A stretch of DNA of 64,000 nt from Vibrio europaeus (GCF_001695575.1 NZ_LUAX01000001.1:496001-560000), one strand, 5' to 3'; positions 30,151 through 39,895 are shown, numbered from the stretch's first letter. Notes: generated by a model not told the origin, from the letters alone. Made by a program: numbers and translations.

Positions 30151-30173
30151 TTATCCACAGAATCTGTGGATAA
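30151..30173. promoter_or_regulatory. Inverted pair of perfect DnaA boxes
   Basis: TTATCCACA at 30151-30159 and TGTGGATAA at 30165-30173 are both perfect matches to the DnaA box TTATNCACA and form a 23-bp palindrome (11 bp arms, 1-base centre). No T run follows on either strand, so it is not an intrinsic terminator. It lies 33 bp past the fetB-like stop. Confidence 0.6.
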
Positions 30174-30205
30174 GATCTTGTAGGCAGCAGTTCGACGAGT
30201 AAAGA

Positions 30206-31000
30206 TCAGTCGACTGATTTGATCTTAACCAGCACTCTTCCTTCGTTGTTAATGCATTTCTTGATCGTTAGTTGTAAGGAGAGCATGACAGAGAGAGACA
30301 TCATAACCAGAATCGCCACCATAATCAGAATCTGATATTTGATAGCAACTAATGGGCTTGCACCGCCTAAAATTTGTCCTGTCATCATGCCAGGTAAGGT
30401 CACTAATCCTGTGGTGCTCATGGTGGCTAGAGTCGGGGCGAGTGAGCGTCGCATTGCATCCTGCACAAAAGGTAGCGTGGCATATTTAGGAGAGGCTCCG
30501 AGTGATATGGCGGCCTCGTATTCACTTTTTCTCTCATCTAATGCAGTAAATACGTTCTGCAGTGCAACAATGTTTCCACTCATAGAGTTGCCCAGCAGCA
30601 TCCCCGCCAGTGGGATCATGTATTGAGCGCTGTATAGAGGCTGTGGCTGAATCACAAGCACTGAGATAACAGTAAGCATGGGGAATAGCCCAGTAGTTAG
30701 GGCGATTGTGACTGGCAGCAACAAGGCCTTCTTGGGCAATTTGGCTTTACCGATAATAGCGCTGGCACCAATCAATGTCATTAAGACCAACCAAAGCGCA
30801 TTGATGGCTAAGCTATTCAATTTAAATAGGTATTGCAGATAGAAACCTACCATCAGTAATTGCAGTGTCATTCGAGTGACACTTGCAATGATTTCGTTGC
30901 CGATCTTCAGTTTGTAATGTTGGCTGATGAGCAACGGAATAACGAGTAGGCTAAAAAACAGTGCCAATACTGACCACGAAATATCTACCACGCTATCCAT
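30206..31000 (-). CDS. fetB: FetB/YbbM-like ABC transporter permease (UPF0014)
   Basis: Inner-membrane permease of 264 residues; the E. coli homologue FetB pairs with the ATPase FetA (YbbL) and exports iron. About seven TM helices are seen, with family motifs RMTLQLLMVGFYL, LLGNSMSGNIVALQNV and LVTLPGMMTGQILGGASP. An upstream in-frame ATG at 31024 is possible, but GAGGGGG just before 31000 supports the shorter start. The partner ATPase is not adjacent on either side: upstream is 440 bp of intergenic DNA and downstream lies the DnaA-box palindrome. Confidence 0.88.
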   Translation of the reverse strand: MDSVVDISWSVLALFFSLLVIPLLISQHYKLKIGNEIIASVTRMTLQLLMVGFYLQYLFKLNSLAINALWLVLMTLIGASAIIGKAKLPKKALLLPVTIALTTGLFPMLTVISVLVIQPQPLYSAQYMIPLAGMLLGNSMSGNIVALQNVFTALDERKSEYEAAISLGASPKYATLPFVQDAMRRSLAPTLATMSTTGLVTLPGMMTGQILGGASPLVAIKYQILIMVAILVMMSLSVMLSLQLTIKKCINNEGRVLVKIKSVD

Positions 31001-31095
31001 ATATCCCCCTCGTAAACACCGCATATTGTACGCGAATTTGTTGTTCAGTCACCCCATCTCGAACGTCGAAAACGACTGACTAAATCGTCTTAATC

Positions 31096-31113
31096 TGTAA
31101 CAAATTAGTTACA
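31096..31113. promoter_or_regulatory. Inverted repeat upstream of fetB-like gene and torE
   Basis: TGTAAC-N6-GTTACA, 6-bp perfect arms and 6-bp spacer; possible operator, protein not identified. Confidence 0.35.
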
Positions 31114-31227
31114 TTTGAACTAGAATTACCACGTAATATGTGTGCCACTAAAGTGGTAGATGTTTCCATTTTCCATTGAAATGTTGCGTAATATGGTTGG
31201 ATTTTACCTAGTTGTTTCCGTTAACAA

Positions 31228-31237
31228 TTATTCATAT
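31228..31237 (+). promoter_or_regulatory. TorR-box-like decamer upstream of torE
   Basis: TTATTCATAT matches 8 of 10 positions of the E. coli tor box CTGTTCATAT. Only one copy was found, whereas E. coli has several, so this is weak. Confidence 0.3.
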
Positions 31238-31440
31238 TTAGTGGCAAATTTATATATAAAAACACGATCAAACACATCTCTGGATGAGCTCAAAAAAGTG
31301 TTGAATAACAAGGCTGGAAAGGTCGGATTTGATTGAACCCTACGATTAGTATGGTCTAACATTTCTTCTTAGAGATAGAAAAATAATTGGCTCGATGACA
31401 AGAGCTAGCCAAAAACACTAGATACAAAATAGGCAAATGT

Positions 31441-31620
31441 ATGAGTGATGTTAACAAAATCGAGAGTGGTGAAAAACGCTCTCTGGAGTGGAAGTCATTC
31501 CTCTTCATCGCGGTTGTTCTCTTCCCAATTTTAAGTGTGGCTTTCGTAGGCGGCTACGGATTCATTGTATGGGCACTACAAGTGTTCTTCTTTGGACCAC
31601 CAGGCGCACATGGCATGTAA
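31441..31620 (+). CDS. torE: TMAO reductase system small membrane protein TorE (NapE-like)
   Basis: Small membrane protein of 59 residues, first gene of torECA. It has a charged N-terminus (MSDVNKIESGEKRSLEWKS), one TM helix (about 20-45, FLFIAVVLFPILSVAFVGGY) and the NapE/TorE ending WALQVFFFGPPG. The family accompanies periplasmic TMAO or nitrate reductases in marine bacteria; its precise role is not established. torC follows 50 bp downstream. Confidence 0.93.
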   Translation: MSDVNKIESGEKRSLEWKSFLFIAVVLFPILSVAFVGGYGFIVWALQVFFFGPPGAHGM

Positions 31621-31670
31621 GCCATTAAGCTCAATTCCACATTTTTATAAAGATTTTAAGAGAGCAAACC

Positions 31671-32855
31671 ATGAAATCATTGATTGTTAAACTGTGGCGC
31701 ACCATGACGCGCCCAGCGGTCCATATCAGCCTAGGTGTGCTGACCATGGGCGGCTTTATCGCGGGTGTTATCTTCTGGGGTGGTTTCAACACCGCGTTAG
31801 AAGCGACTAACACTGAAGAATTCTGTATTAGCTGTCATACCATGCGTGACAACGTATACGTTGAACTGCAAGAAACGGTGCACTGGAAAAACCACTCTGG
31901 TGTGCGCGCGACTTGTCCTGACTGTCACGTTCCACACAACTGGACAGATAAAATTGCACGTAAGATGCAGGCCTCTAAAGAAGTATTCGCTCAAGTATTT
32001 GGTAATTATGATGAACCCGGTGTATTTGAAGAGCGTCGTATCGAGCTTGCTAAGCACGAATGGGATCGTTTCTCGGCCAACAAATCTTTAGAGTGTAAAA
32101 ACTGTCACAACTACGAATCAATGGACTTCGAGCAAATGTCTCCAACGGCTCGTATCCAGATGAAGCAAGCTGCTGAGAAAGATCAGAGCTGTGTTGATTG
32201 TCACAAAGGTATTGCCCACAAACTGCCAGCAGGTATGGACAGCATTGGTGGTATCGTCGGCGATCTAGAGTCACTGGCGTCTAACACGAGCTACGATGTA
32301 GGCCAAACACTAATCAGTGTACGTCATCTGCCGATTTACTTTGATGCAGAAGGTAAGAAAGAGGCCGGCCTTCTAAACCCAGCTTCTTCAGTGAAAGTAA
32401 TTGAAGAGAAGGGTGACTTCGTTGAAATTGAAATTGATGGCTGGCGCAAAGCGAAAGGCTTTGGTCGCGTAATCCAAGAAGACTTTGGTAAAAACATTGC
32501 GGTTGCTTCACTTCTTAAAGAAGCATCGACAGATGACAGCATTGTCACCACTGGTGAGAAGAAAGTGGATGAGCTGACGGGCCTTCCATGGGAGAAAGTG
32601 GCGGCAACAGTATGGCTGAAGAAAGAGTCTACGTTGAACGATATTACTCCAGTATGGGAAAAATCGGCGGAAGCGTATAAGACAAACTGTTCTGTATGTC
32701 ACACTCAACCAGATGAAGCGCACTTTGACGCAAACACTTGGCCTGGTATGTTCGACGGTATGCTTGCATTCGTTAACCTAGACACCGACAGTGAAGCACT
32801 GATCTTGAAGTACCTACAGAAGCACTCTTCAGATTATGCTGAAGGCCACCACTAA
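31671..32855 (+). CDS. torC: Pentaheme c-type cytochrome TorC
   Basis: Membrane-anchored cytochrome that carries electrons from menaquinol to the periplasmic TMAO reductase. The 394 residues show an N-terminal TM anchor (about 17-38) and five CXXCH haem sites: CISCH (52-56), CPDCH, CKNCH and CVDCH in the NapC/NirT-like half, and a fifth, CSVCH, near residue 343 in the C-terminal domain, which distinguishes TorC from tetrahaem NapC. It lies between torE and torA, with torA starting 24 bp later. Confidence 0.97.
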   Translation: MKSLIVKLWRTMTRPAVHISLGVLTMGGFIAGVIFWGGFNTALEATNTEEFCISCHTMRDNVYVELQETVHWKNHSGVRATCPDCHVPHNWTDKIARKMQASKEVFAQVFGNYDEPGVFEERRIELAKHEWDRFSANKSLECKNCHNYESMDFEQMSPTARIQMKQAAEKDQSCVDCHKGIAHKLPAGMDSIGGIVGDLESLASNTSYDVGQTLISVRHLPIYFDAEGKKEAGLLNPASSVKVIEEKGDFVEIEIDGWRKAKGFGRVIQEDFGKNIAVASLLKEASTDDSIVTTGEKKVDELTGLPWEKVAATVWLKKESTLNDITPVWEKSAEAYKTNCSVCHTQPDEAHFDANTWPGMFDGMLAFVNLDTDSEALILKYLQKHSSDYAEGHH

Positions 32856-32879
32856 TAAGCGTTAGACGGAGTATTTTAA

Positions 32880-35342
32880 ATGGCTATTACACGAAGAAGT
32901 TTTCTTAAAGGTGTAGCGACTACGAGCGCAGCATCAGTCATCGGTCCAAGCTTATTGGCATCTGCTTCTGCAAGCGCTGCGGAAACGACAGGGACTTGGA
33001 AGGTAACTGGTTCACACTGGGGCGCATTCCGCGCCCACATCTACGCGGGTAAAGTTCAAGAAATCAAACCGCTAGAAACCGATAAAAACCCGACAGAGAT
33101 GCTGAACGGCATCAAAGGTATTATCTACAGCCCATCACGCGTGCGTTACCCGATGGTACGTCTAGATTGGCTGAAGAAACATAAATACAGCGCAGAGACA
33201 CGCGGTGACAACCGTTTCATCCGTGTGACTTGGGATGAAGCTTTAGACCTGTTCTACCGTGAACTTGAGCGTGTGCAGAAAGATTATGGTCCGTGGGCAC
33301 TGCATGCAGGTCAAACGGGGTGGAACCAAACTGGTGCTTTCAACAACTGTACTGCGCACATGCAGCGCGCGGTTGGTATGCACGGTAACTTCATCACTAA
33401 AGTAGGTGACTACTCGACAGGTGCTGGTCAAACGATTCTGCCGTACGTACTAGGTTCAACAGAGGTATACGCACAAGGTACTTCTTGGTCTGAAATTCTA
33501 GAAAATGCAGACAACATCGTTCTTTGGGCAAATGATCCAGTGAAGAACCTGCAAGTAGGCTGGAACTGTGAAACCCACGAGTCATTTGACTACTTAGCTC
33601 AGCTAAAAGAGAAAGTAGCAAAAGGTGAGATCAACGTCCTTTCTGTTGACCCAGTGAAGAACAAAACTCAGCGCTATCTAGAGAACGACCATCTGTACAT
33701 CAACCCGTTGACAGATGTGGCGTTCATGCTGGCGGTTGCTCATGTGCTTTATAACGAAGATCTATACGATAAGCAGTTTATCGAGACTTACTGTCTAGGT
33801 TTTGATGAGTTCATTCAGTACGTTCAGGGTGAAACCAAAGATAAGGTGGTGAAAACACCTGAATGGGCTGCGGAAATCTGTGGCGTGAAAGCGGACAAGA
33901 TTCGTGAGTTTGCACGTATGCTTGTAAGCGGCCGTACTCAGATCCTAATGGGTTGGTGTATCCAACGCCAAGAGCATGGTGAACAGCCATACTGGGCTGG
34001 CGCTGTCGTCGCTGCAATGGTTGGTCAAATTGGTCTACCGGGTGGTGGTATTTCTTACGGTCACCACTACTCAAGTATCGGTGTTCCTTCGACGGGCTTT
34101 GCGGGCCCTGGTGGTTTCCCTCGTAACCTAGATACGGGTATGAAGCCTAAATGGGACAACAATGACTTTAACGGTTATAGCCGCACTATTCCTGTGGCGC
34201 GTTGGATCGACTGTCTATTGGATCCGGGTAAAGAGATCCGTTACAACGGTGGTAAAGTTAAACTGCCTGACTTCAAGATGATGGTGATCTCAGGTAACAA
34301 TCCTTGGCACCACCACCAAGATCGTAACCGTATGAAGAAAGCATTCAAGAAACTTCAAACGGTTGTGACTGTTGAGTTTGCTTGGACTGCAACGTGTCGT
34401 TTCTCCGACATCGTACTGCCTGCTTGTACTCAGTGGGAACGTAACGACATCGACGTATACGGTTCGTACTCAAGCAAAGGTTTGATCGCAATGCATCGCC
34501 TTGTCGATCCATTGTTCCAATCTAAGCCAGACTTCCAGATCATGAGTGAGTTAACTCAACGCTTTGGTCGTCGTGACGAGTACACTCGTGGTATGAGTGA
34601 GATGGAATGGATCGAAAGCCTGTATAACGATTGTAAGAAAGCCAATGACGGCAAGTTTGAGATGCCAGAGTTTGCTGAATTCTGGGAGAAAAGCGTACTA
34701 GACTTCGGTCAGGGCAAACCTTGGGTACGTCATGCGGACTTCCGTAAAGACCCAGAAATCAACGCTCTAGGCACGCCGTCTGGCTTCATCGAGATCACTT
34801 CTCGTAAGATAGGCCGTTACGGTTACGAGCACTGTCAAGAGCACCCAATGTGGTTCGAGAAATCAGAACGTTCACACGGTGGTCCTGGTTCAGACAAACA
34901 CCCGTACTGGCTACAATCTTGTCACCCAGATAAGCGTCTGCACTCTCAGATGTGTGAATCTGAAGAGTTCCGCGCAACGTATGCGGTACAAGGTCGTGAA
35001 CCTGTTTACATCAACCCTGTGGATGCGAAAGCGAAGGGCATCAAAGATGGTGACCTAGTACGCGTCTTCAATGACCGTGGTCAGCTTTTAGCAGGTGCAG
35101 TGGTTACTGACAGCTACCCTCGCGGTGTTATCCGTATCGAGGAAGGTGCATGGTATGGTCCTCTAAACGAGAAAGAAGGCGCAATCTGTACTTATGGCGA
35201 TCCAAACACGCTAACTCAAGATATCGGTTCTTCAGAGCTAGCACAGGCGACATCGGCAAACACTTGTATCGTGGACTTCGAGAAGTTCAGCGGTAAAGTA
35301 CCGCCAGTGACGTCATTCGGTGGCCCAATCGAAGTGGCATAA
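32880..35342 (+). CDS. torA: Trimethylamine-N-oxide reductase TorA
   Basis: Periplasmic molybdopterin enzyme that reduces TMAO to trimethylamine as terminal electron acceptor. The 820 residues begin with a Tat signal (TRRSFLKG, then a hydrophobic stretch and ASASA cleavage site) and continue with the DMSO-reductase-type molybdopterin fold; no N-terminal FeS cluster Cys motif is present, as expected for TorA. Family segments include [15 protein letters not shown] and [14 protein letters not shown]. Last gene of torECA; torD and the TorSTR regulators are not in this window. Confidence 0.97.
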   Translation: MAITRRSFLKGVATTSAASVIGPSLLASASASAAETTGTWKVTGSHWGAFRAHIYAGKVQEIKPLETDKNPTEMLNGIKGIIYSPSRVRYPMVRLDWLKKHKYSAETRGDNRFIRVTWDEALDLFYRELERVQKDYGPWALHAGQTGWNQTGAFNNCTAHMQRAVGMHGNFITKVGDYSTGAGQTILPYVLGSTEVYAQGTSWSEILENADNIVLWANDPVKNLQVGWNCETHESFDYLAQLKEKVAKGEINVLSVDPVKNKTQRYLENDHLYINPLTDVAFMLAVAHVLYNEDLYDKQFIETYCLGFDEFIQYVQGETKDKVVKTPEWAAEICGVKADKIREFARMLVSGRTQILMGWCIQRQEHGEQPYWAGAVVAAMVGQIGLPGGGISYGHHYSSIGVPSTGFAGPGGFPRNLDTGMKPKWDNNDFNGYSRTIPVARWIDCLLDPGKEIRYNGGKVKLPDFKMMVISGNNPWHHHQDRNRMKKAFKKLQTVVTVEFAWTATCRFSDIVLPACTQWERNDIDVYGSYSSKGLIAMHRLVDPLFQSKPDFQIMSELTQRFGRRDEYTRGMSEMEWIESLYNDCKKANDGKFEMPEFAEFWEKSVLDFGQGKPWVRHADFRKDPEINALGTPSGFIEITSRKIGRYGYEHCQEHPMWFEKSERSHGGPGSDKHPYWLQSCHPDKRLHSQMCESEEFRATYAVQGREPVYINPVDAKAKGIKDGDLVRVFNDRGQLLAGAVVTDSYPRGVIRIEEGAWYGPLNEKEGAICTYGDPNTLTQDIGSSELAQATSANTCIVDFEKFSGKVPPVTSFGGPIEVA

Positions 35343-35357
35343 TCGACACTAGAACGA

Positions 35358-35390
35358 AAAATACCAGCCAAGCGGCTGGTATTTTTTTGT
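35358..35390 (+). terminator. Intrinsic terminator of torECA
   Basis: Twelve-bp stem aaaataccagcc / ggctggtatttt with loop aagc and a T run, 16 bp past the torA stop. Confidence 0.93.
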
Positions 35391-35426
35391 CTTCAGTTTA
35401 GGGTTACATCGCTAGAGAGCATTTCA

Positions 35427-36308
35427 TCAAATCTCCACAAACTGTTCGACAAACCACCTTCCTGCAGGCCCTAAGGAGGGGCTCCAAGCGATCTCTATTG
35501 GCCATCGAGTATTTTTGTCGTCGAAGTCTAGCTTTAGCTCTACGAGCTGATTTGTCGAAACTAATGGTTCTGATAACTGTGCCGGAAGCAAACTAAAACC
35601 AACGCCTTGTAAAAGTAACGCTCTTAGTTGATAGAACCGTGAACAGTGGATAAGAGAAGGACTTTGCCGTATAGACTCTATTAGCGTTTTGTCAGCGAAA
35701 GCGTTTTCTGACGGTATGATTTGAGTATGGTCGAGCAAATCATGGCGAGATAGTTCTCCCTTCTTGTTCGCTAATAAATGAGTTGGGGATACAACGAAAC
35801 GCCAGTCTATCTGATCAAAAATATGAGCATCATAACCAGTACGAACTTCTAATCTTGCGGGGGCAATAATAATGTCTGCTGCATCATCATGGTTCGGAGC
35901 AAGCCCTTGGGTTTCTTCCACATCTATCAGATTAATTTTGAGTTCAGGAAATTCTCTGGAAAGGGCATTGATCGATTCAACATATTCGGGAAATAACGTG
36001 AAGCCAAACACAGCAATCGTCAGTTTATCTTCGACACCAGCTTGATAAGCTTGAGCTCGTTTTTCCATCGCTTGGAGTCTTGGTGCGACTTCTAGAGCTT
36101 GTAGATATAAGGCTTTACCAACTTCTGTCAGTTTAGGTGCTTTACCTGCAACACGATCGAATAAGACAACATCAAGATCAATTTCCATGTTCTGTATGAC
36201 TTGTGCGACCGCAGAAGCTGTAACGCCAAACTTTCTACCCGCCGCTGAGAAAGAGCCTGTTTCCGCGACAGCGATCATGTACGTGAGTCTTTCTGGAGTG
36301 ATTAGCAT
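35427..36308 (-). CDS. LysR-family transcriptional regulator
   Basis: Regulator of 293 residues with an N-terminal winged helix (about 1-60; MIAVAETGSFSAAGRKFGVTAS) and an effector domain ending PAGRWFVEQFVEI. It lies between torA (convergent) and the Ntn amide hydrolase gene, which precedes it on the same strand with 155 bp and a terminator between. Its target is not evident; either neighbour is possible, but the terminator suggests separate transcription. Confidence 0.9.
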   Translation of the reverse strand: MLITPERLTYMIAVAETGSFSAAGRKFGVTASAVAQVIQNMEIDLDVVLFDRVAGKAPKLTEVGKALYLQALEVAPRLQAMEKRAQAYQAGVEDKLTIAVFGFTLFPEYVESINALSREFPELKINLIDVEETQGLAPNHDDAADIIIAPARLEVRTGYDAHIFDQIDWRFVVSPTHLLANKKGELSRHDLLDHTQIIPSENAFADKTLIESIRQSPSLIHCSRFYQLRALLLQGVGFSLLPAQLSEPLVSTNQLVELKLDFDDKNTRWPIEIAWSPSLGPAGRWFVEQFVEI

Positions 36309-36410
36309 GCAACCTCACTGGCTAATTCGATGGATTAACACAAATTCTAGCTATCTCTGTTCTCGTTTCAAACATGCAGATGATGCAGTTTGAGAAGTGT
36401 GTTTGTTTCA

Positions 36411-36442
36411 ACATAAAAGAAGACTTCAATTTGAAGTCTTCT
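36411..36442 (-). terminator. Intrinsic terminator of the Ntn amide hydrolase gene
   Basis: Eleven-bp perfect stem agaagacttca / tgaagtcttct with 3-base loop; read on the minus strand it runs into TTTTATG. It lies 22 bp past the stop. Confidence 0.8.
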
Positions 36443-36463
36443 AATGAGCGATAAGATCGAGCC

Positions 36464-37576
36464 TTAGTTTGTGCAGTATGGCTGATTTTTATTAATGTTC
36501 GTACAAGGTTGGTCTTCAAGTTTATTTGGGTTGCGACCTAACTCAACGACTTCCTTTCCGTTAACATCAAACATTGCAAAATCGTAGGTCTCAATTTGGT
36601 CAGTGTCCCAACGGTCTAACTTAAGCGTTTTGTTATTCAAATCAACCTGAGTAACCCATAAGCTAGGGAAGTTTGCATCGTAGGCAACATCCCATTTTGC
36701 ATAACCACTGCGAAACTCTGATGCAACACCCTTCATAATGCTAGAGAGCTGTTTGGTATTTTGGATACCAAAACGCTCTTCGTAATTTTTTAGTTCCTCA
36801 AGTGCGTATTGAGCACGATGGCGGCGATCCCAAGCATGGATAGAAGTGGTTGGAAAACGTTTCTCACCCAGTAGCTCTTTGTCCATTTCCACCATAGTTT
36901 CAAAAGTCGGATTGTTAGAAATAGCATTTAAAGATCCTGTACCACGGTAAAATCTTTTTTCACCATTGACCATTTCAACTAGGATGGTTTCACCGGAATT
37001 GTCGGCGAACATATAGTGACCTGGTAAATGATCAACAGTACTTTCTGCGTCATATTTGCCAGGGACTCCACCAAATTTTTGGTCTCGAATATTGGTGTTT
37101 TCAATGATGGCTTGCACTTCATCAAGGTTCTTTGCATTCGCCACAACGTATTGCATAAATTGCTGACCATCGATGTTTTTGTTGCCTTTTTCTAGTGTTT
37201 TTTCGTCTTGCCAGTCGGTATTGAGGTAAAGAACCTGACCAAGCAATCCATGTTCATTGATGGCTTCGGATACGAATTCAGCGTCATAGCTCGCAATTTC
37301 AATCATGGCATGTTTTGACTTGTATGCTTGATTGGCAACGCCCGATTTGTTGAGGTCAACGCCGTACACCGTTGGCGCTCGTGTATCAAGGATGGTTCCT
37401 CGTGGGACACCGCGGACGACTGCTTGATCGTAACCTTCCCAATCCATCGAACGAGTGACCATTGTCGTGTCTAAAGCGCTAGAGTGGTACAAAGCTCGTG
37501 TACAAGCTTCAGCTACGCCAGAAATTGTACCCATTGTGGTTGCCGCAAGAGCGAGTGCTAATACTTGTTTTTTCAT
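36464..37576 (-). CDS. Exported linear amide C-N hydrolase (penicillin V acylase / choloylglycine hydrolase family)
   Basis: N-terminal nucleophile hydrolase of 370 residues. A cleavable signal (MKKQVLALALAATTMG...) ends in VAEA just before Cys25, so cleavage exposes the Cys as N-terminal nucleophile; RSMDW follows, as in the family. Gram-negative members hydrolyse penicillin V and N-acyl-homoserine lactones; the substrate here is unknown. A TTG at 37591 shares the frame, but GGAG lies 9 bases before the ATG at 37576. The C-terminus carries two Cys (QPCTN, QPYCTN) that may form a disulfide in the periplasm. Confidence 0.9.
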   Translation of the reverse strand: MKKQVLALALAATTMGTISGVAEACTRALYHSSALDTTMVTRSMDWEGYDQAVVRGVPRGTILDTRAPTVYGVDLNKSGVANQAYKSKHAMIEIASYDAEFVSEAINEHGLLGQVLYLNTDWQDEKTLEKGNKNIDGQQFMQYVVANAKNLDEVQAIIENTNIRDQKFGGVPGKYDAESTVDHLPGHYMFADNSGETILVEMVNGEKRFYRGTGSLNAISNNPTFETMVEMDKELLGEKRFPTTSIHAWDRRHRAQYALEELKNYEERFGIQNTKQLSSIMKGVASEFRSGYAKWDVAYDANFPSLWVTQVDLNNKTLKLDRWDTDQIETYDFAMFDVNGKEVVELGRNPNKLEDQPCTNINKNQPYCTN

Positions 37577-37738
37577 AATCTGAATCTCCAAAAAGATAAG
37601 TTGCTATCCGTTGATTTCTGGTCGCTCCTGCGTATGGGTTGTACTTTAAGAGATTTGATTATGAGGTGGTAGTTAGCACCTTTAAGTCTAACTATTAGGA
37701 TTAGAGTGAGCTAGGTTTTAGAAGAGTAAAAATAGGGA

Positions 37739-38482
37739 TCACTGACTGGACAGGCCATACTTAATTTTAAGTGCTTCAAGCTTCTGTTCACCATGATTTT
37801 TGAAATAAGCATTGAGTGCAGCGACGATCTGTTGTGCTTGAGGGTGGCTTTTTCTCACTGCCGCATAGAGTGGGGTCGTATCGAGATAGACTGAACTGAA
37901 ACTCAGTTTCGAAGCATCTACTCTCATTTCTTTAATTGTCCAGCGACCAACGGCTTCGTCGGTGACTAGGACATCTGCTCTATCCGTCAGGATAAGGCGA
38001 ATACTATTGGGTAAATGAATCGAGCTAACTGGAATTAGTTCTTGGTAATCTACAAGTTTTGCTCCGTAGGCATAGTTATCGATCATCGCTACTCGAATTC
38101 CCGCCAAGCTATGGAGAGAGGAAAACTCGAAATTAGCTTCTTGGCGTGAAACGACCGCCATTCTGTTGTGCATATAGAGATCGGTGAAAATATAATCGCG
38201 AGCTCGTTGCTCCGTTTTCCAAATCGCGATGATGACGTCATTTTTGCCATTAATCGTTTCTTTAAGTACCCGCGTCCAAGGCTTAACCGAGTAGTCGACT
38301 TCAAACCCCGCAGAAATCAACCCTTCAATGACGAGATCATGGGCAATACCGCTGCCGAGGGCAGAATTCATTACATAAGGAGGCCACAAGTCTTGAGCGA
38401 CTTTCAATGGCGCAGCGAAGGAGAGGCTACACCAAAGCCAACAGATAAGAAGGATGAGTTTGTTCGATCTGTCTATTTTCAC
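37739..38482 (-). CDS. Periplasmic solute-binding protein family 3
   Basis: Exported protein of 247 residues with a signal peptide (about 1-23, ending SLSFA) and SBP_bac_3 signatures QDLWPPYVMNSALGSG and KPWTRVLKETINGKND. It resembles in layout the solute-binding protein at 27453, again without transporter genes beside it. It is divergent from the porin gene across 358 bp and followed on its strand by the amide hydrolase gene 162 bp away with no clear terminator between. Ligand unknown. Confidence 0.87.
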   Translation of the reverse strand: MKIDRSNKLILLICWLWCSLSFAAPLKVAQDLWPPYVMNSALGSGIAHDLVIEGLISAGFEVDYSVKPWTRVLKETINGKNDVIIAIWKTEQRARDYIFTDLYMHNRMAVVSRQEANFEFSSLHSLAGIRVAMIDNYAYGAKLVDYQELIPVSSIHLPNSIRLILTDRADVLVTDEAVGRWTIKEMRVDASKLSFSSVYLDTTPLYAAVRKSHPQAQQIVAALNAYFKNHGEQKLEALKIKYGLSSQ

Positions 38483-38840
38483 CTGATATGTCCAACTATC
38501 AACTCACCCTTAAGTTTAGGCACAGAAAGATAAAAATGTGTGTTTACATGCGCCCATCGCAGGAATTTTTCGTTGAGGTTTTGAACTTTGTATGCGGCCT
38601 TCTTTTACAAAATAGCTCGCGTGGACTTATCGCTTGAATGCTCAGTAATGCCTTATTTTAACTGGCCTCTGCTACTGATATTCAGGTGAATTTAGTTTTT
38701 TCATTTACCCTTAATCACAATCGCAGAGCGGCTTTTTTATTGATTCATTTGTGAATCATTACTAGCGCCAATAGTTTTTGTTTTCAGAGCGTGCAGACGG
38801 CATTTGACGCTCATAAATAAAAATCTATAGGAACAAAGAA
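38483..38840. other. Divergent intergenic region before the porin gene (358 bp)
   Basis: No gene seen. It should hold the porin promoter and its regulatory sites; the clearest structure is the inverted repeat at 38741-38758. Confidence 0.65.
38741..38758. promoter_or_regulatory. Inverted repeat upstream of the porin gene
   Basis: TGATTCA-N4-TGAATCA, perfect 7-bp arms, 82 bp before the porin ATG. Candidate operator or leader hairpin. Confidence 0.4.
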
Positions 38841-39812
38841 ATGAAAAAGACAGCACTAGCAGTAGCACTATCTCTTGTAGCCGGGTCAGCAGTAGCGGCA
38901 GAAGCACTTTCAGGTGAGCAGTTCACTGTATCAGGTGAGTTTGCTATCGGTGGTTATTACCAAGAAAACCGTAAAGAAGGTGGTGAGGTTAACAATGACT
39001 CATCAGCTAAAGACGAAGAGTTCTATAACGGTGGCGTAACGGGTTTTGATATTTTCGCTGACTACGAAAATGGCAACATTGTAGGTAAGTTTGGTGGTGA
39101 GTTTGATATTGAAGACGACTACGGAACTTCCGATTCTACATTCACGATCACTGACACATGGGTTGGTTACAAAACGGGTGCTGGCATTGCGTCTATCGGT
39201 TACGCAAACGACACAGCACTAGATGCAGTTGACGGTGCAGCAGACAAAACTATCGAGTTCCTATGGTCGCCAAACGATGCGTCAGATGCGCGCCAAGTGG
39301 TGAAGTTTGAAGGCGACAAAGAAGGTGTTAAATACGGTATCTCTTACTTTGGTGACCGTAACTATGAAGGCACCGATCGTCAAAGTGGTTACAACGGCTA
39401 CTTAGGTTACGAAAACGAAACATTTATGGTTAACCTTGGTTACGAAGATAACGATGAAACTGAAGGTGAGACAGATAAGCTATACCTAGTTAACGGTGCA
39501 GTTAATCTTGGCGCCGTAGGTATTGGTGCAACCGTTGCTGAAGAAGAATTTGCTGACGGTAAAAAAGTTAAAATGTACAACACGTCAGTTGGCTACACTC
39601 TTGACGCTCTATACCTAGCAGCAGGTTACGTAACGATTGAAGAGACACGCGAAGCGGTTAACTTCGGTGGTTCTTACGCGTTCACGGATAACTTTACGGC
39701 ACTGGTTGATATCGCATACCACGTATCTGACGAAGGCTACGATTCTGCAAAAGGAACGGGTCTGCAGAAAGGTGATATCGAGTCATTCCTAAAACTGGCT
39801 TACGCATTCTAA
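38841..39812 (+). CDS. Outer-membrane porin (OmpU/Gram-negative porin type)
   Basis: Trimeric beta-barrel diffusion channel, 323 residues. The signal peptide MKKTALAVALSLVAGSAVAA is followed by alternating beta-strand patterns (FTVSGEFAIGGYYQENR, YGISYFGDRNYEG, YLAAGYVTIEETREA) and the C-terminal aromatic residue (LKLAYAF) needed for outer-membrane assembly. The acidic loops are typical of marine porins. It is transcribed alone, with two terminators in tandem. It cannot be assigned to OmpU or another named Vibrio porin from sequence alone. Confidence 0.9.
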   Translation: MKKTALAVALSLVAGSAVAAEALSGEQFTVSGEFAIGGYYQENRKEGGEVNNDSSAKDEEFYNGGVTGFDIFADYENGNIVGKFGGEFDIEDDYGTSDSTFTITDTWVGYKTGAGIASIGYANDTALDAVDGAADKTIEFLWSPNDASDARQVVKFEGDKEGVKYGISYFGDRNYEGTDRQSGYNGYLGYENETFMVNLGYEDNDETEGETDKLYLVNGAVNLGAVGIGATVAEEEFADGKKVKMYNTSVGYTLDALYLAAGYVTIEETREAVNFGGSYAFTDNFTALVDIAYHVSDEGYDSAKGTGLQKGDIESFLKLAYAF

Positions 39813-39836
39813 GATTCTCTTCACCTCTACGTTTGT

Positions 39837-39857
39837 AGCCCACTTCGGTGGGCTTTT
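39837..39857 (+). terminator. Porin terminator 1 (UUCG tetraloop)
   Basis: agcccac / gtgggct stem with a ttcg tetraloop and a short T run, 24 bp past the porin stop. Confidence 0.85.
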
Positions 39858-39895
39858 ATAAGCAGGACGCTTAACGCATAATCCACTGCCTTTTC

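Larger units (their letters stand above)
31001..31440. other. Intergenic region between fetB-like gene and torE (440 bp)
   Basis: No gene seen. It holds the divergent promoters. Notable structures are TGTAAC-N6-GTTACA at 31096-31113, a CCACT/AGTGG repeat at 31145-31156, and a TorR-box-like decamer at 31228-31237. Confidence 0.7.

Noticed and set aside
30014..30202. Plus-strand open frame of 62 codons ending 3 bp from the fetB-like stop
   Set aside because: It begins with TTG, has no ribosome site, and includes the DnaA-box palindrome; the composition does not look protein-like.
36322..36519. Minus-strand frame of 65 codons overlapping the end of the amide hydrolase gene
   Set aside because: It overlaps a known gene and its terminator in another frame.
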